A stretch of DNA of 64,000 bases, taken from contig NZ_CP058278.1 in the NCBI RefSeq assembly GCF_013389455.1, positions 3,720,001 to 3,784,000 on the forward strand, in the 5' to 3' direction. A program made the translations under genes and the position numbers. The first letter of the stretch is position 1. Each line of letters opens with the position of its first letter. Below the pieces are notes generated by a model, which saw only the letters and a list, made by a program, of their open reading frames with translations, was not told the origin of the DNA and made no database searches. Below, piece after piece: positions 17,415-25,766 of the stretch. The DNA comes from Flavobacterium inviolabile. GTDB taxonomy: Bacteria > Bacteroidota > Bacteroidia > Flavobacteriales > Flavobacteriaceae.

Positions 17415-17816
17415 ATGCAACTAGAACACAAAAACAATGTTAGTCCTGTACTCAAAGACGGGATTAAGAACTATCTCATTGATATTGACGGTACCATTAC
17501 CGACGATATTCCCAATGAAGAACCTGAAAGAATGGAAACTTGTCTTCCTTTCCCGGATGCTCTTGAAACAATCAACAAATGGTATGATGAAGGTCATATT
17601 ATCTGTTTTTTCACCTCGCGCACCGAAGAACACCGTGAGGTTACGGAAAAATGGCTGATAAAGCACGGTTTTAAATACCACAGTATCCTGATGGGCAAAC
17701 CCCGGGGCGGTAATTATCACTGGATTGATAACCATCTGGTTAAAGCCACCCGTTACAATGGTAAATTTACCGATTTAGTAGACAAAGAAGTCGTTATTCA
17801 AGTTTTTAAAGATTAG
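17415..17816 (+). CDS. HAD-like hydrolase
   Basis: 133 residues. Motif I is DIDGTITDD with the nucleophile Asp23 and the acid/base Asp25, motif II is the Ser/Thr in CFFTSRTEEH, and the later GNYHWIDNHL region supplies the acidic motif. The fold is small, without a cap domain, as in KDO8P-phosphatase-like members. The substrate is unknown. In related genomes it lies in the same slot between acyl-CoA reductase and serC; it is 66 bp after the former and 8 bp before serC, so it is co-transcribed with serC. Confidence 0.85.
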   Translation: MQLEHKNNVSPVLKDGIKNYLIDIDGTITDDIPNEEPERMETCLPFPDALETINKWYDEGHIICFFTSRTEEHREVTEKWLIKHGFKYHSILMGKPRGGNYHWIDNHLVKATRYNGKFTDLVDKEVVIQVFKD

Positions 17817-17824
17817 TTTCCCCA

Positions 17825-18895
17825 ATGAAAAAACACAATTACAGCGCAGGTCCCTGCATTTTACCACAAGAAGTTTTTCAAAAAGCATCACAAGCCGTTT
17901 TAGATTTTAACAATACCGGCTTATCCATATTGGAAATATCCCACAGAAGTAAAGAATTTGTTGCCGTTATGGAAGAAGTAAGGGCTTTGGCTCTTGAACT
18001 TTTAGGCTTACAGGGAAAAGGCTACCAGGCTTTGTTTTTACAGGGCGGTGCCAGTATGGAATTCCTTCGCATCCCGTATAACCTGATGAAAGTAAACGGA
18101 AAAGCATCCTATCTGGATACCGGTACCTGGGCAAGCGGCGCGATTAAAGAAGCCAAAGCTTTCGGAGAAACGATTGTCACAGCGTCTTCAAAACCGGAAA
18201 ACTACAATCATATTCCCAAAGACTATACTATTGCTGCCGATTCGGATTATTTTCACTGTACCAGCAACAATACCATTTTCGGAACCCAAATGAAAATGTT
18301 CCCGGAAACATCGGTTCCGGTGGTATGCGACATGAGTTCCGATATTTTTTCCCGTACAATCGATTTTTCAAAATTTGACCTGATTTATGCCGGCGCCCAG
18401 AAAAATATGGGACCAGCCGGAACGACCCTGATTGTTGTTAAAGAAAGTATCCTGAACCATACCGGCCGAGCCATTCCCAATATCCTGAACTATCAGCAGC
18501 ATATCGACAAGGAAAGCATGTACAACACGCCGCCGGTTTTTTCTATTTACACTTCTTTATTAACGCTGCAATGGCTTAAAAACCTGGGCGGAATCAGCGC
18601 TATCGAAAAAGTAAATGAAGCCAAAGCCGCTTTATTATATGGCGAAATAGACCGCAATCCGTTATTTAAAGGAACGGCCGCTACCGAAGACCGTTCGATC
18701 ATGAATGCGACTTTCCTTCTGGAAAATGACACACATAAAGAACTTTTCGACAAACTGTGGAAAGAAGCCGGAATTTCCGGACTAAACGGTCACCGCTCCG
18801 TAGGCGGATACCGCGCTTCCATGTACAATGCCCTTCCGCTGGAAAGCGTACAGGTTTTGGTAGACGCCATGAAAGAATTAGAAAGAATCGCTTAA
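17825..18895 (+). CDS. serC: Phosphoserine aminotransferase
   Basis: 356 residues. Converts 3-phosphohydroxypyruvate and glutamate to phosphoserine, the second step of serine synthesis, and can also serve pyridoxine synthesis. N-terminal NYSAGPCILP (5-14), PLP lysine Lys193 in AGAQKNMGPAG, and the C-terminal GHRSVGGYRASMYNA are all characteristic. The first enzyme of the pathway, SerA, follows after 23 bp in the same direction. SerB is not in this window. Confidence 0.97.
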   Translation: MKKHNYSAGPCILPQEVFQKASQAVLDFNNTGLSILEISHRSKEFVAVMEEVRALALELLGLQGKGYQALFLQGGASMEFLRIPYNLMKVNGKASYLDTGTWASGAIKEAKAFGETIVTASSKPENYNHIPKDYTIAADSDYFHCTSNNTIFGTQMKMFPETSVPVVCDMSSDIFSRTIDFSKFDLIYAGAQKNMGPAGTTLIVVKESILNHTGRAIPNILNYQQHIDKESMYNTPPVFSIYTSLLTLQWLKNLGGISAIEKVNEAKAALLYGEIDRNPLFKGTAATEDRSIMNATFLLENDTHKELFDKLWKEAGISGLNGHRSVGGYRASMYNALPLESVQVLVDAMKELERIA

Positions 18896-18918
18896 AAAAA
18901 TTAACGACATTATTTACA

Positions 18919-19884
18919 ATGAAAGTATTAGCTAATGACGGCCTTTCGCAGAGCGGTATTGACGCTTTGGAAAAAGGAGGCTTTGAAGTAATCACAACAA
19001 AAGTTGCACAGGAACAGGTTGCTAATTACATTAATAAAAACGAAATCGACGTACTGCTGGTTCGCAGCGCGACAAAAGTACGCCAGGATATTATCGACAA
19101 TTGCCCGACGCTTAAAGTGGTGGGGCGCGGCGGTGTAGGTATGGACAATATAGACGTTGCCTATGCCCGCGAAAAAGGAATACACGTTATCAACACACCC
19201 GCTTCTTCTTCGGAATCTGTAGCAGAACTGGTATTTGCACATTTATTTTCCGGCGTTCGCTTTCTTCACGATGCTAACCGGAACATGCCGCTGGATGGCG
19301 ACACTCAGTTCAATAACCTAAAAAAGGCGTATGCAAACGGAATTGAACTACGTGGCAAAACGATCGGTATTATCGGCTTCGGCCGTATTGGCCGTGAAGT
19401 TGCCCGTATGGCTTTAGGTTTGGGTATGAAAGTGATCGCAACCGATAAATATGTGGATGAAGCGACCATTAAAGTGGACTTTTACAACGGCCAGTTTATC
19501 AATGTGGACATTGAAACCGAACCGATTGAAGATGTTCTGAAACATTCCGATTTTATCAGCCTGCATGTACCGGCTCAGGATACCTATGTTATCGGGAAAG
19601 CAGAATTTGACCTGATGAAGGAAGGTGTCGGCATCATCAATTGCGCCCGTGGCGGTGTGATCGATGAAGTCGCTTTAATTGATGCTTTGGATGATGAAAA
19701 GGTGCTTTTTGCCGGATTGGATGTTTTTGAAGAAGAGCCTACTCCTGCTATCCAGGTTTTGATGAATCCTAAAATTTCACTGACGCCCCACATTGGTGCG
19801 GCTACCATTGAAGCGCAGGAACGCATCGGTACCGAACTGGCAGAACAGATTATCAGTTTATTAAAAACAAATTCACAATCTTAA
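18919..19884 (+). CDS. serA: D-3-phosphoglycerate dehydrogenase, short form
   Basis: 321 residues from the ATG at 18919. An open frame extends 54 codons further upstream inside serC, but those residues are Arg-rich and unlike the family, so the internal ATG is the start. NAD-binding GFGRIGREVARM (153-164), the catalytic Arg/Glu/His set around CARGGVIDE and TPHIGAATIEAQERIG are present. It lacks the C-terminal ACT domain, so allosteric serine inhibition by that route is not expected. Co-transcribed with serC. Confidence 0.96.
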   Translation: MKVLANDGLSQSGIDALEKGGFEVITTKVAQEQVANYINKNEIDVLLVRSATKVRQDIIDNCPTLKVVGRGGVGMDNIDVAYAREKGIHVINTPASSSESVAELVFAHLFSGVRFLHDANRNMPLDGDTQFNNLKKAYANGIELRGKTIGIIGFGRIGREVARMALGLGMKVIATDKYVDEATIKVDFYNGQFINVDIETEPIEDVLKHSDFISLHVPAQDTYVIGKAEFDLMKEGVGIINCARGGVIDEVALIDALDDEKVLFAGLDVFEEEPTPAIQVLMNPKISLTPHIGAATIEAQERIGTELAEQIISLLKTNSQS

Positions 19885-19901
19885 CAGAACTTTTTTTTGT
19901 T

Positions 19902-19909
19902 TACATTTG
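19902..19909 (+). promoter_or_regulatory. Promoter -7 element of DUF937-like gene
   Basis: TACATTTG, an exact TANNTTTG match, 24 bp before the ATG at 19934. No good -33 element. It overlaps the TTG at 19907 that would otherwise be an alternative start. Confidence 0.5.
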
Positions 19910-19933
19910 ATAACCAACTATAAATCAAACGAT

Positions 19934-20491
19934 ATGCTTGAACAATTAACCCAATTAGTACAGCAATACGGAGGCGATGCCATTGTAAAAAACAATGCCG
20001 TTCCTAACGAATTAAACGAAAGCGTGATGGCTGAAGCCGGCAGTTCTATTTTTTCGGGATTACAGAAAATTGCTTCCGAAGGCGGAATTGACCAGTTAGC
20101 CGGTTTGTTCCAGGGCAACAATGCTTCGTCCGGTTCCAATCCTGTTGTTCAGAAATTATCCGAACAGTTAACCGGCGATTTAGGTCAGAAATTCGGTTTG
20201 AGTACCGAAGCGGCTTCCGGTGTGGCAGGCAGTTTGATCCCTAATGTATTAGGCTCCTTAGTGAACAAGGCAAAGGATCCGAATGAACAAGGGTTTCAGA
20301 TTTCGGATATTGTTAACGCTATTTCCGGCGGAAACGGCAGTTCCGGTTTGATGGACGCCATTTCAAAATATGGCGGGCAATTTGGCCTGGACCAGAATAA
20401 CGACGGAAAAGTCGATATGAGCGATGCCATGGCAGCTGTTAGTAAAAAAGGCGGTATTGGCGGACTTTTAGGAAAATTGTTCGGTAAATAA
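19934..20491 (+). CDS. DUF937/YidB-like protein with EF-hand-like loop
   Basis: 185 residues. It is Gly/Ser/Ala-rich, with a LIPNVLGSLVNKA core and a C-terminal GGIGGLLGKLFGK amphipathic tail, a pattern of DUF937 (YidB-like) proteins, whose function is unknown. Near residue 154 the segment DQNNDGKVDMSDAM has the Asp/Asn spacing of a calcium-binding EF-hand or dockerin loop (D-x-N-x-D-G-x-x-x-x-x-D). The ATG at 19934 is preferred to a TTG nine codons earlier. No signal peptide, so probably cytoplasmic. Ends before a strong terminator. Confidence 0.75.
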   Translation: MLEQLTQLVQQYGGDAIVKNNAVPNELNESVMAEAGSSIFSGLQKIASEGGIDQLAGLFQGNNASSGSNPVVQKLSEQLTGDLGQKFGLSTEAASGVAGSLIPNVLGSLVNKAKDPNEQGFQISDIVNAISGGNGSSGLMDAISKYGGQFGLDQNNDGKVDMSDAMAAVSKKGGIGGLLGKLFGK

Positions 20492-20507
20492 GCAAAACAC
20501 ATACGTT

Positions 20508-20538
20508 TCAAAAGCCTGGCATACGCCAGGCTTTTTTG
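20508..20538 (+). terminator. Terminator after DUF937-like gene
   Basis: Stem AAAGCCTGGC / GCCAGGCTTT with T6 run, 20 bp after the stop codon. Confidence 0.85.
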
Positions 20539-20594
20539 TTAAAAAAATAGCGCTTCCGGCATCTTTTTGGTAACTTTATAGGAAATTCTGTCTT

Positions 20595-21041
20595 ATGAAA
20601 AACTTTGGTATCATCGGAATTATCGTTTTATGCATCGGCGTGTTCAGTTGCAGTACACCCAGGCAGCCTACCGGAATATCCCAAACCGGAACTACCGCAG
20701 CTGCAGCGAACAACGACACGATTCGTATTGCTAATGACGAATTGCAGTATGAAATCATCATTATTGATCCCGGTTTTAATTCCTGGCTGATCGGCAGAGC
20801 AAAACCAAGAGGATTTTACACCCAAAGCTATCTGGAAAGCCGCAACATTCCGTGGGTAACCGAATGGAATACCCATGTGATTTCCCCCAGAAGAGGACAG
20901 GAAGATTTATTCCAGATGGCTATTGATTACAGAAGCGGTACCGATTACGGCTATGAAGTGAATTACATGCTTTATAATTATTTAGTCTATTTCCAATTAA
21001 AAAACAATATTCGGCTTGGAGTCTTTGCTCCGCGACCATAA
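20595..21041 (+). CDS. DUF6146 family lipoprotein
   Basis: 148 residues. Signal with lipobox VFSC (Cys19), then a low-complexity Thr/Ala linker and a compact domain with IIIDPGFNSWLIG, FYTQSYLESRNIPWVTEWN and YGYEVNYMLYNYLVYFQLKN. This matches DUF6146 as I know it from Flavobacteriaceae; function unknown. The promoter of the next gene is embedded in the last 18 bp of this coding region. Confidence 0.85.
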   Translation: MKNFGIIGIIVLCIGVFSCSTPRQPTGISQTGTTAAAANNDTIRIANDELQYEIIIIDPGFNSWLIGRAKPRGFYTQSYLESRNIPWVTEWNTHVISPRRGQEDLFQMAIDYRSGTDYGYEVNYMLYNYLVYFQLKNNIRLGVFAPRP

Positions 21042-21055
21042 AAGTTGTATTTTTG
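21024..21055 (+). promoter_or_regulatory. Promoter of DUF6787 gene, inside upstream CDS
   Basis: TTTG (21024-21027), 20 bp spacer, TATTTTTG (21048-21055), a full Bacteroidota consensus match. The -33 element lies in the DUF6146 coding region. It places the transcript start near 21062, just upstream of the ATG at 21074. Confidence 0.65.
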
Positions 21056-21073
21056 AGCCTATTTCTAATAGCC

Positions 21074-21379
21074 ATGGAAAAATTAAAACAGCGATGGGGT
21101 GTTTCCTCTAACTTTCAGATAGTCATCATCTTTATTGTATTTGCGATAACCGGGTCAACAGCTTCTTATCTTTCAAAACCGTTAGTAGAATGGCTGGGTA
21201 TCACCAAAGACAATTTAACGCCGTGGCTGTACTGGCCTTTGCGGCTTATCATCATACTTCCGGTTTATAAAGTACTGTTGGTGATTATCGGAACGCTCTT
21301 CGGGCAGTTTACTTTTTTCTGGAATTTTGTAAAAAAAATGCTCCGTCATATGGGACTCGGGTTCCTTTTCAAACAATAA
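21074..21379 (+). CDS. DUF6787 family membrane protein
   Basis: 101 residues with two or three membrane helices (about 14-33 and 55-85). It begins MEKLKQRWGV, the usual start of this Flavobacteriaceae family. A TTG seven codons upstream is rejected because it lies in the promoter. SKPLVEWLGI and LRHMGLGFLF are short conserved-looking stretches. Function unknown. Confidence 0.8.
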   Translation: MEKLKQRWGVSSNFQIVIIFIVFAITGSTASYLSKPLVEWLGITKDNLTPWLYWPLRLIIILPVYKVLLVIIGTLFGQFTFFWNFVKKMLRHMGLGFLFKQ

Positions 21380-21406
21380 AAAAGAGGCTTTGCAGCCTCT
21401 TTTGTT
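21380..21406. terminator. Bidirectional terminator
   Basis: Stem AGAGGCT / AGCCTCT with a T-rich run, between the convergent DUF6787 and small membrane protein genes. Confidence 0.8.
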
Positions 21407-21700
21407 TTATTCCTGTTTTTTAATCATATACGTATAAATCCACGTGAGTGTAAATGTGGGAATAAAGTCCAGTCCGGGCATTAACTCTTCAACAAAAGCA
21501 AAGATACCTCCAACGGTTCCCACGGTTCCTTTATACATCCTTGCCAGCAAAAATCCGGCTACAGGCGCCCACGCGATGTCTACAAATTCTCCCAGAAAAG
21601 GAAGTAAATACGTCATACAGCCGATGGCATCAAACAAAATGCTGAGCATTAGTTTTTGCTGTTTGCTGTCGGAAGCCGTTTTAACCTGAATATCAGCCAT
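21407..21700 (-). CDS. Small membrane protein, unknown
   Basis: 97 residues. A polar N-terminus with many Lys/Gln is followed by a hydrophobic helix (about 20-38), a second around VAGFLLARMYKG, a third around GTVGGIFAFVEEL, and a helix near the C-terminus. The Phe/Gly/Pro-rich TYLLPFLGEFVDIAWAPVAG segment looks conserved. No family name recalled with confidence. A TAATTTTG element at 21742-21749 on the minus strand may be its promoter, lying in the 3' end of msrA. Confidence 0.75.
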   Translation of the reverse strand: MADIQVKTASDSKQQKLMLSILFDAIGCMTYLLPFLGEFVDIAWAPVAGFLLARMYKGTVGTVGGIFAFVEELMPGLDFIPTFTLTWIYTYMIKKQE

Positions 21701-21746
21701 TTTATAGTATTAATTTACAGTTAATAAAGCAAATTCGGTGCCAAAA

Positions 21747-22391
21747 TTATTTCAGCTTCGACGGATAGTTTTTGCGGAGCTTTTCCAGCTTCGGATTAAT
21801 GACTGCCATACAGTACGGCTGGGACTTATTCTGGTTGTAATAATCCTGATGGTAATCTTCTGCCGGATAGAAAATACCGGCTTTGGAAATGGCAGTTACC
21901 ACGTTTTTACCATAAATTTTCTGGTCATTCAGCAGTTTTATAAAATTTTCAGCCGCATTTTTCTGCGCTTCGCTGTTATAGAAAATCTCACTTCGGTACT
22001 GCGTACCCACATCGGCACCCTGACGGTTTAATGTTGTGGGATCATGCGTAGCAAAAAACACTTCCAGAATATCGTCATACGAAATCAGTTTAGGATCGAA
22101 GGTAATTGCAATGGCTTCCGCATGTCCGGTTGTTCCGGTGCAGATTTCTTTATAGGTTGGATTTTTAAGGTTACCGCCGATATAGCCGGAAACCACTTTT
22201 TTCACTCCTTTTAACTCCAGAAAAACAGCTTCTGTACACCAGAAACAACCTCCGGCTACCGTAGCCACTTCTAATCCTTTTTGTTCATCCATAATTTCAA
22301 TTTCTTTGTTTTTTTCTGCTGAAAGTTTTTTTTCTTTGGATTGACACGAAACCGCCGTCAATGCAAATAATAAGGCAAAAATACTTTTCAT
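21747..22391 (-). CDS. msrA: Peptide-methionine (S)-S-oxide reductase, lipoprotein form
   Basis: 214 residues from the ATG at 22391. MsrA reduces methionine-S-sulfoxide in oxidised proteins. GGCFWC (47-52) holds the catalytic Cys49, and GTTGHAEAIAITFDP, FFATHDPTTLNRQGADVGTQYRS and EDYHQDYY follow as expected. A signal with lipobox AVSC (Cys16) shows that this is an envelope lipoprotein, so it repairs exported proteins. A start six codons earlier is possible but lies close to the -7 element, so 22391 is preferred. Confidence 0.95.
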   Translation of the reverse strand: MKSIFALLFALTAVSCQSKEKKLSAEKNKEIEIMDEQKGLEVATVAGGCFWCTEAVFLELKGVKKVVSGYIGGNLKNPTYKEICTGTTGHAEAIAITFDPKLISYDDILEVFFATHDPTTLNRQGADVGTQYRSEIFYNSEAQKNAAENFIKLLNDQKIYGKNVVTAISKAGIFYPAEDYHQDYYNQNKSQPYCMAVINPKLEKLRKNYPSKLK

Positions 22392-22406
22392 AACGTTACT
22401 TTTTAT

Positions 22407-22414
22407 CAAAATTA
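22407..22414 (-). promoter_or_regulatory. Promoter -7 element of msrA
   Basis: TAATTTTG on the minus strand, 15 bp before the ATG at 22391. The implied transcription start lies near 22400, between this element and the start codon. Confidence 0.5.
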
Positions 22415-22552
22415 ACCAATTAAAAAATCCGATTTTGTTTGTTAACGAAACTTTATGTTCGCCGGCTACCGGTTTCCATATCTACGGAATAATATCCCTG
22501 TTTAGATTTCTTTTTACTCAAAATCTTTGTTTCTTTGTACAAATTCCAGAAA

Positions 22553-23215
22553 ATGATACAGGCAAAAAACATTCATAAATATTACGATAAACTTCATGTA
22601 TTGAAGGGTGTGGATTTACACATTCAAAAAGGAGAGATTGTTTCCATTGTCGGGGCTTCCGGTGCCGGAAAAACGACCTTATTGCAAATTTTAGGCACCC
22701 TGGACAAACCTACCGTTGAAAGCGGAACTTCGTTGATTATCAACAATGAGGAGGTTTTAAAAATGAATGACAAAGCACTTTCCAGATTCCGCAACCTGCA
22801 ATTGGGCTTTATTTTCCAGTTCCATCAGCTGCTGCCGGAATTTACAGCTTTGGAAAACGTTTGTATTCCCGCTTTTATTGCCGGAAAAAACAAACAGGAA
22901 ACAGAAGAAGAAGCGACCAAATTGCTGAACTATCTGGGATTGTACCACCGCATGCACCACAAACCGGGAGAACTTTCCGGCGGGGAACAGCAGCGTGTTG
23001 CCGTGGCCCGTTCGTTAATTAACAAGCCTGCCGTTATTTTTGCCGATGAGCCTTCCGGAAACCTGGACACTCATTCTGCCGAAAACCTGCACCAGCTTTT
23101 CTTTAAGTTACGGGATGAATTCGGACAGACATTCGTTATTGTTACCCACAATGAAGAACTTGCCAATATGGCCGACCGCAAACTCGTGATGGTCGACGGT
23201 TTAATCAGTAAATAG
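22553..23215 (+). CDS. lolD: ABC transporter ATP-binding protein, LolD-like
   Basis: 220 residues from the ATG at 22553 (a TTG six codons upstream is less likely). Walker [10 protein letters not shown] (34-42), signature [15 protein letters not shown], Walker [13 protein letters not shown]. The ESGTSL insertion and short length fit the LolD/MacB group that powers lipoprotein release or envelope export with a LolCE-type permease. No permease lies next to it, so the partner must be encoded elsewhere. The FtsE-type ATPase at 61181 is a separate gene. Confidence 0.88.
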   Translation: MIQAKNIHKYYDKLHVLKGVDLHIQKGEIVSIVGASGAGKTTLLQILGTLDKPTVESGTSLIINNEEVLKMNDKALSRFRNLQLGFIFQFHQLLPEFTALENVCIPAFIAGKNKQETEEEATKLLNYLGLYHRMHHKPGELSGGEQQRVAVARSLINKPAVIFADEPSGNLDTHSAENLHQLFFKLRDEFGQTFVIVTHNEELANMADRKLVMVDGLISK

Positions 23216-23222
23216 CCTTCAA

Positions 23223-24017
23223 ATGTCGACAATCAATACCGGTGCATTGCCTATGGATTTTTTGGAATTGCAGTCTTTTTTAAACGAAAAGGTGGCTTTA
23301 TACAACAATCCTGATTTTATTGAAAGCGATCCGGTGCAGATCCCGCATTTATTTTCGCTAAAAGAAGATATCGAAATTGCCGGCTTCCTGAGTGCTACCA
23401 TTGCCTGGGGAAACCGCAAAATGATCATTAAAAATGCGCACCGCATGATGGAACTGATGGGCAACTCGCCGTATGATTTTATCATGAGCCATACCGATGA
23501 CGATATCGCAAGGCTTGAGAGCTTTGTGCATCGTACCTTTAACGGAAAAGACTTTGGCAGTTTTGTAAAAGGATTGCAGCACATCTATAAAAATCATGGC
23601 GGTCTGGAAACTGTTTTTTCAAAAAATCAGGAAGAAGACAGTCTGCAAAAAAGCATACACGAATTCAAAAAAGTTTTCTTCGAAATTGAACATTTGCCAC
23701 GATCACAAAAACACATTTCCGATCCGTTAAACAATTCCGCAGCCAAACGCATCAACATGTACCTGCGCTGGATGGTTCGCCAGGACAATAAAGGTGTCGA
23801 CTTAGGAATATGGAAAAATATTCCGCCTGCTAAACTTTCCTGTCCGCTTGACGTACATTCAGGAAACGTAGCCCGGAAATTAGCCCTGCTTTCGCGAAAG
23901 CAAAACGATGGTAAAGCATTGGCAGAACTCGATTTAAATCTTCGAAAAATGGATCCTCTGGATCCTGTAAAATATGATTTCGCTTTGTTTGGATTAGGCG
24001 TTTTTGAAGGGTTTTAA
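23223..24017 (+). CDS. TIGR02757 (DUF2400) family protein
   Basis: 264 residues, soluble. FLSATIAWGNRKMIIKNA (about 57-74), RINMYLRWMVRQDNKGVDLGIW and the C-terminal YDFALFGLGVFEGF match the TIGR02757 family, uncharacterised proteins of Bacteroidota and relatives. The DxxDxGxxW-like pattern recalls helix-hairpin-helix DNA glycosylase relatives, which is a weak inference. It starts 7 bp after the LolD-like gene and is co-transcribed with it. Confidence 0.88.
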   Translation: MSTINTGALPMDFLELQSFLNEKVALYNNPDFIESDPVQIPHLFSLKEDIEIAGFLSATIAWGNRKMIIKNAHRMMELMGNSPYDFIMSHTDDDIARLESFVHRTFNGKDFGSFVKGLQHIYKNHGGLETVFSKNQEEDSLQKSIHEFKKVFFEIEHLPRSQKHISDPLNNSAAKRINMYLRWMVRQDNKGVDLGIWKNIPPAKLSCPLDVHSGNVARKLALLSRKQNDGKALAELDLNLRKMDPLDPVKYDFALFGLGVFEGF

Positions 24018-24026
24018 CAATACAAC

Positions 24027-24058
24027 AAAAGACTTAAACAATTACGTTTAAGTCTTTT
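24027..24058. terminator. Terminator after TIGR02757 gene
   Basis: Perfect 9-bp stem GACTTAAAC / GTTTAAGTC with flanking A4 and T4. It also lies downstream of the convergent serine hydrolase gene. Confidence 0.8.
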
Positions 24059-24144
24059 AGAAATAAAACCAAAATCACTCAATGAGCGTTTTATATGCCA
24101 TAAAAACATAACAAAACGCCCATTACCAAACCTTGGTGCAACAG

Positions 24145-25614
24145 TTATTTTACTTTAGCATCCAGTTCAACTTTAGCATTCAGATTATTTCTTGTTAAAA
24201 TAACGGAATGTGGTTTTCCATTATTAAATTCGAACTTTAATACGTTCGGATAATCTACAATTTTAAATAACCCGTTTTTCAGATAAAGCAATTCATTATC
24301 ATTTTTTCCTTTAAAATGTTCTAAAATTGGCGATTCAACATAAAGACGGTTATTTCTTTCTACTATTTTGGTTTCCATTCCCTGCTGGTAAAGGAAATCG
24401 TCATACGTTCCGATTAGTTTTTCTTTTAAACTCAAGGGTATTTCCTGAGTCGCTTCATCAGGCGTTTTATTGTTCCAGTCCATCAGTGTCAGAATCTTTC
24501 TTTGAGTATGATTCATCACAGGAATACGATTCGGTTTTTCACCATTCGCAAGAAACACAAAGCCGTTTCCATCTGTCATAGTCGCAAAAACACTACCTCC
24601 AACTCCGGTATTGGAACCGTTACACATAAACCAATCGTAATTATTATAACCACCGGACTTTTGCCAGCCGTATCCCCAGCCGCCAACAGCATTTTTTAAA
24701 GCAGTTACTTCCGTTACTTTTTTTGCAACACTATGAGAAATCACTTTGTTATTTTTATTGCGCAAAGCATTTTGTATCTCAATAGCAAGTTTTGCTAAAT
24801 CACCCGGTGTAGACCATAATCCTGATGCTGCAACTTGCGGCGTGATTGGCAAGCCTGTTTTAATAACTTTTCCATCCTTATCGTGAACCATCGCTACATT
24901 TTTCAGAAATCCATTCTCATCAGGCTGTATCATTGTTGTATTTTTCAGACCAAGAGGTGAAAAAATATAGGTTTGTGCAAGTTCCGCAACAGGTTTCTCA
25001 AAAGTGTCTTCTAATCCCATCTGGATAATTACATAACCGCCGCCGCTGTAATTCCAGTCGGTTCCTGGCGTAAACAGGAATTCAATTTCTTTATTATACC
25101 TTGGTATCTGTCCTAAAAGACTTTGTTTTATGGTTGGAATTGTTTCCCCTTCATAATGGTCTTCAAATCCACTCTGACTTGTGCCCGCTGTATGGTTAAG
25201 AAATTGTCTCCAGGTTGGGCTATTATTTTCAGTAAACCTGCTTTTTGGCAAATGCCAGCGTTTCAGGTAATTGTCTATAGGAGTATCTAAATTAATTAAT
25301 CCTTTCTCTTCCAGTATATGACAAAGAAGTGCTGTTACTGGTTTTGCAATTGATGCTGTAGAAAATGCCGTATTTTCATCGATCTTTTCTTTAGAATCAA
25401 TTGATTTCACCCCAAATTGACTGGAATAGACAATGTTATAATTTTCAAAAACAACAAGGCTAAATCCTGCCAGTTTATATTTCTCCAATTGCTGTTCAAT
25501 TTTCAAACTATCGGTAAGAAAGCTATAGTCCCGTTTTTTTGAGGATCCTATATGGGTCGTTTGACATCCGGAAATTATTACTAAGAGAGTCAGTAAATAA
25601 ATAGTTGTTTTCAT
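24145..25614 (-). CDS. Serine hydrolase lipoprotein (beta-lactamase class C fold)
   Basis: 489 residues. Lipobox IISGC (Cys17), then a PBP4*/AmpC-type domain with the SxxK motif SIAK (Ser88, Lys91), a YSG second motif in DWNYSGGGY (about 190), and a C-terminal beta domain of about 120 residues. Such proteins are DD-peptidases, esterases or D-amino-acid hydrolases; true beta-lactamase activity is not implied. An 8-bp inverted repeat reaches the start codon (25614-25651). Upstream lies a membrane AraC regulator in the same orientation, a plausible controller. Confidence 0.9.
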   Translation of the reverse strand: MKTTIYLLTLLVIISGCQTTHIGSSKKRDYSFLTDSLKIEQQLEKYKLAGFSLVVFENYNIVYSSQFGVKSIDSKEKIDENTAFSTASIAKPVTALLCHILEEKGLINLDTPIDNYLKRWHLPKSRFTENNSPTWRQFLNHTAGTSQSGFEDHYEGETIPTIKQSLLGQIPRYNKEIEFLFTPGTDWNYSGGGYVIIQMGLEDTFEKPVAELAQTYIFSPLGLKNTTMIQPDENGFLKNVAMVHDKDGKVIKTGLPITPQVAASGLWSTPGDLAKLAIEIQNALRNKNNKVISHSVAKKVTEVTALKNAVGGWGYGWQKSGGYNNYDWFMCNGSNTGVGGSVFATMTDGNGFVFLANGEKPNRIPVMNHTQRKILTLMDWNNKTPDEATQEIPLSLKEKLIGTYDDFLYQQGMETKIVERNNRLYVESPILEHFKGKNDNELLYLKNGLFKIVDYPNVLKFEFNNGKPHSVILTRNNLNAKVELDAKVK

Positions 25615-25651
25615 TGTATCGTGTTTTAGTTAAAATTTTATTTCGATACAA
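25614..25651. promoter_or_regulatory. Inverted repeat TTGTATCG...CGATACAA at serine hydrolase start
   Basis: Perfect 8-bp arms (25614-25621 and 25644-25651) separated by 22 AT-rich bp; the left arm shares one base with the ATG. Downstream of the arms on the plus coordinates lies CAAATATG, which on the minus strand is CATATTTG, a one-base miss of the -7 consensus, so the repeat spans the likely transcription start and leader. It could be an operator or a leader hairpin. Confidence 0.5.
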
Positions 25652-25766
25652 ATATGTGACGGAAACGAAAACTATGCGACCGAATAAAAACAGTCGAACG
25701 CATTTGTCCGGAAAAATAAGTACGAGTAGCTCAAAACAACCGTACGAATAATTACAAAAACCTGTT

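Noticed and set aside
18757..18918. N-terminal extension of serA into serC
   Set aside because: The 54 added residues are Arg-rich and overlap serC; family members start at MKVLAND-like sequence.
24145..25614. Antibiotic-resistance class C beta-lactamase
   Set aside because: The fold matches, but it is a lipoprotein with an extra C-terminal domain and no canonical KTG motif was found; this is more typical of DD-peptidase or esterase relatives.
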